DNA from: Pigoraptor chileana
Taxonomy: Eukaryota; Opisthokonta; Filasterea
Length of the DNA stretch: 28,602 bases
Direction: 5' to 3'
Assembly: GCA_943704495.1 (NCBI GenBank)
Contig: CALSCR010002840.1
Location: 1-28,602 of the forward strand
The position numbers and the translations under genes are program-made. Each line of letters begins with the position of its first letter. Position 1 is the stretch's first letter. Below are positions 20,211-28,602 of this stretch, piece by piece. The notes below the pieces were generated by a model. That model had not been told where the DNA came from and did not search any database. It was given only the letters and a program-made list of their open reading frames with translations.

Positions 20211-21524
20211 ATGGAGGCAGACAAACTCGACGTGCAGATGGATCAATTGTGCACTGAGCTCCTCAAGCGGGAGAACTTGCACTCTGTTCTCCGTCTGCTG
20301 GACTCGTTCCACATTTATGGCGAAAAGAAGGTGCGTCGTTGATGTGTGTGGCTCTCAGTGGATGTGCATGTGAGGGGGGCTTACCTTGCTCAATACCCTT
20401 TCAATTCGACTAAATTTCTGATTATTTGTGGATGCGCTTTGCAGGGATTTGTGACTCGCAGCGAGTTTCGCAAGATGTGCACCGATCTGAAGATCAGCAT
20501 CGACCGGACACTGCTTGAGGCGTTGATGACTTGGTGCGATCCCACTGGCGAGGGCATTGTCAGCCAGGCAGAGTTGTCCAAGTATCTCTCGCAGGTGCAG
20601 GCGTGGGGACGGGATCTCCAGCAGGGCGGGCCAAAGGCAAGTGACTCATTCACCTGCAGTTGCACATGTCAGTGCTGGTTCCATGTACAGCAGACGCATG
20701 AACTGATTCACAAATCCTTATTAGCAGTTTTGATACCAGTACTTTGAATGGCCACGCTAACTAATCTTGCATTGATGTGCGCCCTTCTTTTCATTTTTTC
20801 ACTCGTATCATGTTCCCAACAGACTGCCACTCCCAATTCTGCACGCCCACCCACCGTTCGGCCGTCGGACCAATCATGGACATGGTTTCGGGAGCCGACA
20901 CAGGCTGAACTGGAGAGCCAGCGTGGAACTCCCGCCACTCTGACGTCAGCCGCCAAAAAGTCCCTTGTTGCGCCGTGGGCCAACAACGATGGGTCTGTGC
21001 AGGGGGATGAGGCAAAGGCTGAGATGCACACTGGACGTCGGCTGCATCCCAACGCCCCCGGTGCGCGCAAGGGCGACAACGAGCCTCCCTGGGGAATTGA
21101 GCGTCCCTCGCAGACGCCCGTGTCGAACCCGACTTCACAGAGGGGAGCGCCCATGTCTGCGCCGTCTCCAAACAGGCAGCCGTCCGCCGGACCCTCGCAC
21201 CCCAACGAGGCTGCGATCATGCACGATCTCTCTCGCCAGCTGAACGACGACATTTACGGCAGCTTTTGCAACCTGAAGAAGGGGCTTGGACATATTGACC
21301 GCAACCGCAACGGTCGCGTCGATCGCAATGAGATGCGCCGCATGTGCAACCAGTACAACCTCAGGCTTCGCGGAAACCTCCTCGAGCAGCTGTTTGACCT
21401 CGCAGAGTCCAACGGAAGCATTTCGTGCGCTGATTTTGTGCGAATCTTCGAGTCTGTCAACAGGACCGAGCCCGTCAAGCTTCCCCGAGTGGAGCCCGAC
21501 CGCCGAGGACTCCTCTTTGGTTGA
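20211..21524 (+). CDS. Protein with two EF-hand pairs, EFHB-like
   Basis: Exons: 20211-20330, 20445-20636, 20823-21524, giving 337 residues. The first pair (about 15-95) has one degenerate loop and one plausible calcium loop, DPTGEGIVSQAE (72-83). A Pro/Ser-rich linker (105-230) joins it to a second pair (about 240-315), with a canonical loop DRNRNGRVDRNE (263-274) and a shortened last loop. Two of four loops therefore keep calcium ligands. The spacing (LLxxFxxY, EFRKMCxDLxIxI, LLExLMxxCD) resembles the EF-hand module of the ciliary protein EFHB/CFAP21, but that identity is uncertain. Intron 2 appears to use a GC donor (GCAAGT at 20637). A GT donor at 20594 in the same phase would drop 14 residues (91-104). 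Confidence 0.75.
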
Positions 21525-22164
21525 GAGATCAGATGCAGGAACTGCATGCTTGCATACCCTCACATATACGTGTGTCTGACGTCTCCGATCGCACGGTTGA
21601 TCGCAGACGGAGTTCAAGCTGTAAATGCAGTGTGTGAATGTTTGCGTTGTTTGCGTCTGTTGCGCGTGCTCTGGTTTCCCATATTTGTCGCAGATCTTGA
21701 AATTGCTCTCTGCAATTCCATTTCCTGGTGTTCTCTTCTTGGCTTGCGTCGCTTGCGTGCCTGTTGTCTCTTGCTTTTTAAATATCTTCTTCCCATTGTT
21801 GTAAGTCATTTTTTCTTCTGGTTTGGTGCGGTCAGTGGCTTCAATATTGCGCTGTCGCAGCCTCGATGCCAAAATGAATCCCAATCTACAACAGCCTATT
21901 CAGAATTCAGAGCAGGTCATCGTTTGATCTATTAATTAGTGTGCAACAAACAAAGCACTGGTCCAGCGAACGCTGCATGATCAGGATATGCTCAGATTTC
22001 TGCCGAACTCGACCGGCCACCCCTCCAACACGTGCCGATCAGTCGGCGGATACGGATAAGATCCACTTGAGTGCGTCAGTCACTCAAGCTTTTAGGCCAC
22101 GCGACTGAGACCGAGTCAGACAGGTCCACTGACTCCACCGCATGAAGGCACAAATACGCCATCC
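21525..22164. other. Spacer between EF-hand gene and tandem repeat
   Basis: T-rich, with no recognisable gene or RNA. No canonical AATAAA is seen after the EF-hand stop. Frames here have no family match. Confidence 0.5.
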
Positions 22165-22275
22165 TTTAATCCACTTTGTTATATAGGGACTCTTTAATCC
22201 ACTTTGTCGTATAGGGACCCTTTAATCCACTTTGTCGTATAGGGACCCTTTAATCCACTTTGCCACATAGGGTCC
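22165..22275. repeat. Tandem repeat, 28-bp unit, four copies
   Basis: Units begin at 22165, 22193, 22221 and 22249, each with the core TTTAATCCACTTTG followed by a variable stretch and ATAGGG. Copies 2 and 3 are identical; copies 1 and 4 differ at a few positions. The array ends about 50 bases before the AASDH start codon. Confidence 0.9.
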
Positions 22276-22323
22276 GTCAATGATTGAAGCAGCTCGGCGC
22301 GCTCGACGCATCTGAGTCCGCTA

Positions 22324-25300
22324 ATGATGGTCGACGCGAACACTAATAACCTCGCGTCTCTCTTCCTCAAGCAGGCGAAGTTGACACCGCACAATATCGC
22401 CCTCGTCGAACACGTTTCTGAAGACGAAAGAAACTCGTTGACCTCGAGTGCACGTCTAACGACAACCGAGGATGCAGGTCCCATTGGACGCTCATGGACG
22501 TATGCGTCTCTTCGCCATGACGGGCTGCAAGTGGAACGAGCCGTGCGCAACGCCGTCGCGCAGCTCTCAAAGGACACTTTGGTCTCGGGAAAAGATGAAC
22601 AAGCTGAAGATGAGCGAATCGATGTCGGCGGCGCTGCCGTTGACCCGTCATCTCCGCCACCGCATGTGATTGCGCGTCCACTTGTGGGGATAGTCATGCC
22701 TCGCAGTGCATCCCTGGTTGCGTGCATACTTGGCACACTCACCGCAGAGTGTGCCTATTTGCCCCTGAACATAGCCGAGTATCCAAAAGATTACATCCGC
22801 TCCGTGTGCGACAGGACTGACTTGCGTCTGTTCATCGTGCCGGAACTTTCAGTCTCGGCGTTTCTTGGACTGCTTCACGTTGGGGATGTTGTGCATGCGG
22901 CCGACAACTGCAACGCACAGCGCGTCGGCTGGCTGCGCAGCCGCATTGAAGGCATCGACGGCGTTGTTTTATTAACCGCAACTGGAAAGCATCTCAGTTC
23001 AGGGTCATTTGTGCGGGGGACCTCGCCAGGGATTTCGAGTGATCTTGCATATGTGATGACGACGTCGGGGACGACCGGAGTTCCAAAGTTGATTGCAGTT
23101 CCCCACGCATGCATTGCGCGTAACGTGGTTGCATTCGCGGATAAAGTGCTGTCTGGAGAAGGTATGCTGCTGCTGTGTGTGCTTGTATTGCGTATGGTGT
23201 GTGTTTGTCTCTATCGTGTGCGCGTGCTTGAAGGTGATTCAGTCTTTCGTGTTGACGCCGACCGCACATGTACTCTTCATGAGGAAATCGACGCCTCATG
23301 GCATGCTGCCCCTCTCGCTCCTCCTTCTCTCTGTCTGTCTTTTGGAGTGCATGGGCATGGGGCACCTAGGCGAATGCTGCATCTCTGTCCTCGTTGACTT
23401 TGTTGTGAGCAAACGACTTTCTGCCATGGTTAATAAGCGGAAACGGTCCGTGGTAGTTATTCTTACAATCTTGCGTGAGGTCTTTATCGTGAACTTGAGA
23501 CCGCCTTTTGTGTTGACTCGCACGCACACTTTATCTCACTCCGAGCAGGGACGGATGTTGTTTTGTTGTCGTCGGCGCCGACATTTGATCCATTTGTCAT
23601 TGAATTGTTTGCCGCTCTTTCGAATGGAAGCACTGCCGTTGTGATATCCGATGCGGTGGGTGGGCATTTTGTCGGCAGTGTGGGACATTGCTTTACTAGC
23701 GCTTTGCCAGTGTGCTTCACAACACGCCGTTGTCGCGTATGCCGCCGAATGCTCCAACAATGTCGTTTGGGACACTTAGGCATAGTAGCCGACACCCTCG
23801 CACACTCTCGCATACTCATCAATCAGTAACACCGCAGTAACACGGCAAATGTGCATCCCCTATATATCTACTCACGCCGTTCACTTTGTATCTGCTCATT
23901 GCAACACAGGTCAAGCTGAATCCCATCGCACTTGTTAGCTGCCTTGCCCTCCATCGCGTGACTGTCGTCCAGGCGACGCCGTCTCTGCTGCTGCGCATGG
24001 GCACCGACGCCCTCCTGAATCACGTGCTTGCCTCAACCTCACACCTGCGCGCAGTCGTGCTTGGTGGAGAGCCTTTTCCGACGCTTTCCGCGCTTTCAGA
24101 ATTCTGGCCTTCCGATTCTCGCGTGCGGCTGTTCAACATTTACGGCACCACAGAGTGCTCTTCATGGGCCTCCATCATGCAAATATCCCGCAATGTCCTT
24201 TCCGAAGAGTCACGTGCGGCGGCCGCATTAACCATGCCAACAGCGGGCGCTGGTGTTGCAATCACTGTTCAGGCCTCTCGGGCGACCAACATCGTTTATG
24301 GCGCCCAGCACGAGGCACATTGTGGCACACCCAACCCGCCGCCACCCCCCGTATGCTGTGTTGTTCCCGAACACATCACACTCTCTGCGCTGGCCGCCTT
24401 GGGGTCGGCGCCGCTGGGCGTGCCTTTCGCGTGGACTGAGCTCCAAGTACAGAGTGGCGATGGGTGTCTTCTTGTGCGCATTGCCGTGCCGTCGACCCCT
24501 GAATGTGCCGATGCAAGAGAGGGACGATACTTGGCCCGCGGTTGTGACCGCTGTGTTTCTGTTTCTGCCCATGTCTGTTGGAGCCGCGTTACATTCTCGA
24601 GTGCCCACCGCGGGGAGGTGTCGGGGAACCTCTGGGTAGGATCTCCAAAGAGAGTGTGTTGGGTGGAAGGCGATGTCAACGGAAGTCACGTGCTGGAAAC
24701 GGGCTTGCGGGACACTGGCGATGCCGTGCGGGTGATACTAACTGGTGGCGGCGCACACCCCGGATGCACAGCATGTCACTCATACAACAGCTGGTCTGTG
24801 CACCTATTGTATGCAGGGCGTGTTGACCAGCAGATAAAGCGTCTTGGACACCGCATCGATCTCTCGTCTTTGTGTGCGGCAATGGGCTCGATGCGCGTCA
24901 ATGGAGAGCGCGTGGGGGCGTTTGCGGCCGTCGCCGTGGATGATGATGCGATGATGAGCCATTTCACGGGACTGCCCCGGATTGTGCTGTTTATTACCCC
25001 CTCCGACCCATTCGCCTGCACCGCAGCAAGTGCCGAGGCAGTGTGTGAGGCCGTGTGTAGGCACGCTATGGCGTCACTTGCACGTCACGAGTGGCCTGAT
25101 GCATTTGCCGTCACCAGTCACCTGCCTCTCACACCGCACGGGAAGACAGACGCACGTAGGCTCAGAGATGTCGCAACTCTCTCCGACTGGCGCGTTTTCG
25201 ATGTCCGTTCCGGATGTGCCGGTGTCTGGACAGGTGTAATTGGTAACTCGCTGGAGGGCCGCAGTGCGCTTAATTCTACGGGGGATGACTGTACAACTGC

Positions 25301-28253
25301 GACTGTAGTCGATAGAATAGAAGCGCCGCCTTCCAACAATACGAATCTCGACGGTGTGTTTCGTGGCGACAGAGCATCTGCGGTTCAGGCTATCTCACCA
25401 GCGCAACCGCTTGCGTCGTTCATTGTCGACGCTCAACGGGCGCACTTTCATGCATCCGGGGCACCGATGCACACGACGGGCGCGTACATATGGGGGGTTG
25501 ATGGAGAAAACTTTCTCGCGTGCGGATACAACTCTCTCGACGCCGTTAGGCTGTCATCTCTCGTGAATATGTGGGTGACAGCGCAGTCGATGCACATACA
25601 GCGGAGGACGCAAGGCGTGCCTACCTCTCCTCTGGACGGATCTGCATTGGTTGGCGAGCCACTCGAAACCATCATTTTGCACACACCGTTTGCTGACTTT
25701 GTGGAGCGTGTGGAAAAGGCAGTTGGCGGTATGCCTGTGGGCAGCGCATCGACGGCGCGGCGTGAAATCGAGTTGCCATCGGCAGCGATGCTGCCTGTCT
25801 CTATCGGCGGAAAGACGAGAAGGACGCAAAGTAAAAGCCCCCCTCCCTCTCATAAGCGTCCGAGACTGGAAAGCGACCAAACCACAACCCTGGATGCTGC
25901 TGCGTGTGCGCCGGCATCACCCCTGTGCGGCTGCTTTGTATCGCGCACGCATGCTCACAATGCGTGCCCGTCTTGCACCGCCCTGCACGACGATGTCAGC
26001 GTGCTTCCTGTCGGTGTGGGAGGCGTTGGGAGTGGCGGCGCATTGTCGGTCTGCTGGTCATTGCCCACTGAGAAGTGCATTGACGCATCTCCACTGCTTG
26101 CTAAGGGCGCTGATGGAAGGTGGGTTGTCTGCACTTTAACACATTTGAAAAGGAAGAAAACAACGCGGATTTCAGCCATTGTTTGTGTTGAAATTGTTGG
26201 TCAGTTACTCTTTGTTGTGTGTTAATTCGACAACATGCCCGGTCGGTGCACTTGGGGAGTCGGTTATTTATTTATTTTTAGTTTGTGCACCGCCCTTTTT
26301 TCGGTTGGGGATGCTGTCTTTTGTCGTGAATATGTTTTCATGAGTTGTGAACCACGAATTTTTCTTTGCATTTTTCTTCTCGCCTCTTGTTACACATTCC
26401 CACATATTTTGTCGTCGTGAGAGGTATAGGTGGTTTGTGTTCGTTGGATCTCACTCTGGAGAGTTTGTGTGTGCGGACGCATTCACGGGTGGCGTAGTGT
26501 GGCGTACTCTTCTCGAAGATCGGATCGAATCGTCTGCCGCTATCGTTCCCTTTTCGTCCCTCATCGCGGTCGGTGGGTTGTCTGTACATCGCGCGCTATC
26601 TGTGCATACGAAGTGCGGCGTCTTTCTGGGTGTTTGTCTGTGTGTTTGTATGCTTCTATCGTACGGGTATGTGTGTACGTACGTGGCGCATTGATTATTG
26701 CTGTTATGGTAATCTCTGCAATATGTTTGTATCGGGCCTCTCTATCCAAACTCTTTGTTTATACTATAGACTCAACTACGCTCACTCGCCCCTTTCTAAT
26801 TGATGAGCACTGTGTATTGTGTTTGGATCCAGGGTGCTACGATGGATCAATCTATTTTCTCGACAATTCCACTGGCAATGTCGTGTGGCGTTTTGAGACG
26901 GCAGAGTCAGTCAAGTGCAGCCCCATCCCACTTGCACTCGCACTCGCACCGCCCGGCATTGTGCAGGATTCCGCAGTGACCCTCTTGCGCAGCTGGAGTG
27001 CGTCCACTGCCTTCACTGCCGGTCGCACTGCCCCGCCGCCTCTGGTATCGGTCGGACTGGTTGCATGCGGCTCACATGATGGACGGCTGTACATTCTCTG
27101 TCCCTCACGGCGACTTTGTGTCGCGTCCTATGAGCTGAATTCGCCCGTATTCGCCTCGCCGTGTCTGTCGTATGAGCATCGCCTTGTGTATGCATGTGCG
27201 CTGGACGGAGTGGTGCATGCTGTTTCACTGGGCGACATGTGTTGCGAACCGGGAGATGAGGGCGCGCGGAAGGCGGTGTCGTGTGTGTGGAAGCGGAAGG
27301 TTGGAAGGGCGGTATTCGCGTGCCCTGTTGTCGATGAATCGTGTGACATAGTTGTAGTCGCTACGGTTGATGGAGATGTCCAAGGGATCTGTGCAGCCTC
27401 GGGAGTGGCGGTATGTTGCGCAATTAGGAATTTATCCCACTGCAGTGTGTGTATGTGCGTGATCTCGTTTGCGTGTCGTTTGGGTTATCTGCACCGTCAA
27501 GTATGATTTGACGGACCAGATTGCCTAACGGCACATATATACACGTAATTTTAGGCACATATGCACACCGGCACACATCACATACGTGCGCACAAATGAG
27601 CATCAGCCTGCCCCTCAAACAAAATTTCACGGACCTATCCATCACGCTTACTCTCGACTTCCTCTGTTTCTCAGCTGTGGGCGTTTGCAACGGGATCGCC
27701 CATTTTCTCCTCGCCATCCAATGCATTTTCGCTCGATTCGCTCACTGGCAATTATGCGGTTGTGTTTGGGTGCCACGATGGACGCACGCGTTACCTGTCA
27801 ATCCCCCCACGCACTGCCACTCGTTCCGCTATCATCAACGATGGGCGGTGCGGTTTCACGTCTGAAGAAGGATACGTCCAATCGATGGCTGACGATCGCA
27901 ACTCACTGCTGTTGCAACAACCGCACGCCGTGTGGTCTTCCGCTCGCATCGATGACGGCGTATCTTCTGCTGTCGTGTATGCATCTCCGTTTGTTTGCGA
28001 TGGAACTAAGCGTACGTCCAGCTCGGTTTGCTCCTGTGCATCCACTTATAGTGTTGCTGCTGCTGTTGTTGTTATTGCCGAAAGTGGAGGATGGGTGCGC
28101 GTTGTGGCGGCACGTGACGGGCTGGACTGTTGTGTACCGCTGAAGCTGCCTGGTGATGTTTTTTCGTCTCCCGTGTGCATTGGGGGGAAGGTGTATGTGG
28201 GCTGCCGTAACAACAGGTTCTACTGTCTGCAGTGGACGCAAACAGTGCGATGA
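22324..28253 (+). CDS. AASDH: AASDH: acyl-adenylating enzyme with carrier domain and PQQ-type beta-propeller
   Basis: Exons: 22324-23161, 23549-23655, 23910-26119, 26430-26572, 26833-27410, 27675-28253. Phases join to 1484 residues (human about 1098). Adenylation domain: TSGTTGVPK (247-255), QATPSLLLR, LGGEPFP, FNIYGTTE (390-397), TGD (near 584), GRVDQQIKRLGHRI (from 618), and HGKTD with the catalytic Lys at 727. The carrier domain keeps the phosphopantetheine Ser at 857, within CGYNSLDAVRL. From about 1036 the propeller region matches human AASDH: KCIDASPLL, GDRIESSA-like EDRIESSA, FSSP repeats and the terminal LPGDVFSSPV. Vertebrate AASDH activates beta-alanine; a cytosolic role in charging its own carrier domain is inferred. 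ATG 22324 is directly followed by a second ATG. The extra length is mostly in loops of the adenylation domain and the linker. Confidence 0.93.
23342..23390 (+). repeat. Intronic dispersed repeat, copy C (AASDH), diverged
   Basis: Lies in intron 23162-23548, same orientation. It starts TTGGAGTGCATGGGCATGG and ends GAATGCTGCATCTCT, aligning with copy A after a gap of about 7-8 bases in the middle. It also follows a CT-rich tract. Confidence 0.55.
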
Positions 28254-28527
28254 TGTTCGACGCCGTCACCAGCGCGTCAACCTTTCTTGTTAGTACGACC
28301 AATGGATTGCCATATAAATTTAAAGAGTCTGAAAACTGTGGCTGCATCTATGGTATACTGCTACTAATTGTTTTTATCAGTAGCGTGTATCCATGGCACA
28401 GTGTGTCATGAAGATTATGTCATCAAAATCATGCCCGTCGTAGTGGGTGTGTATTATTGCGAAATAAATGGATTCATTGGCCACATTCTATGTAGCAAAT
28501 CGTGACAGAATGAGAGCAGACACGCAA
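28254..28527. other. AASDH 3' flank
   Basis: No coding content seen. AATAAA at 28463-28468, about 210 bases after the AASDH stop, may be its poly(A) signal. Confidence 0.45.
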
Positions 28528-28602
28528 ACATACATACATACATACATATATAGATACATACATACATACATACATACATACATACATACATACATACATA
28601 CA
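28528..28602. repeat. CATA tetranucleotide microsatellite
   Basis: (CATA)n with one TATATAGATA interruption, running off the end of the window. Confidence 0.95.

Noticed and set aside
22165-22275. CRISPR-like array
   Set aside because: Four contiguous 28-bp units with no spacers in a eukaryotic gene context; an ordinary tandem repeat.
26120-26222. Read-through of AASDH exon 3 to the stop at 26222
   Set aside because: The donor at 26120 joins in phase to exon 26430 and restores strong match to the AASDH propeller; the read-through tail matches nothing.

Overview
The window is nuclear DNA from a eukaryote, probably a unicellular opisthokont. T-box factors are known only from opisthokonts. A Brachyury-class T-box sits beside a 'tiny macrocysts' (Tmc) PAS membrane protein, and the other genes carry many 110-410 nt introns full of TG repeats. 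Together these point to a unicellular holozoan such as an ichthyosporean relative. An early-diverging fungus is less likely. Species cannot be fixed from this window. All gene models are by-eye splice reconstructions; every junction was checked for GT/AG (one GC/AG) and for matching phase.

Layout, all five genes on the + strand. (1) 88-7211: 3' part of a TmcB-like multi-pass membrane protein with a PAS domain; 9 exons seen, about 1644 residues, 5' end outside the window. (2) 7212-10238: 3 kb gene-free stretch with GC-rich hairpin blocks, palindromic GTACTA motifs, an AT-rich patch and a near-palindromic Brachyury-type site. (3) 10239-12398: Brachyury-like T-box factor in a single exon, with the T-box at the extreme C-terminus. 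(4) 12785-13757: non-autonomous element with terminal inverted repeats of about 80 bp. (5) 14483-18374: SLC35F6-like transporter, 11 exons, 415 aa. (6) 18375-20210: gene-free. (7) 20211-21524: protein with two EF-hand pairs, 3 exons, 337 aa, one likely GC-AG intron. (8) 22165-22275: 28-bp tandem repeat, then 22324-28253: AASDH, with adenylation domain, carrier domain and PQQ-type beta-propeller; 6 exons, 1484 aa. (9) A CATA microsatellite closes the window.

The genes do not form one pathway; they are a sensor-like membrane protein, a transcription factor, an endomembrane transporter, a calcium-binding protein and a carrier-domain enzyme. The most interesting signals are non-coding: a ~60-bp sequence repeated in introns of three unrelated genes, introns with GT-rich 5' parts and AC-rich 3' ends that could pair across the intron, a possible Brachyury autoregulatory site, and an inverted-repeat element whose ends carry Brachyury-like half-sites.
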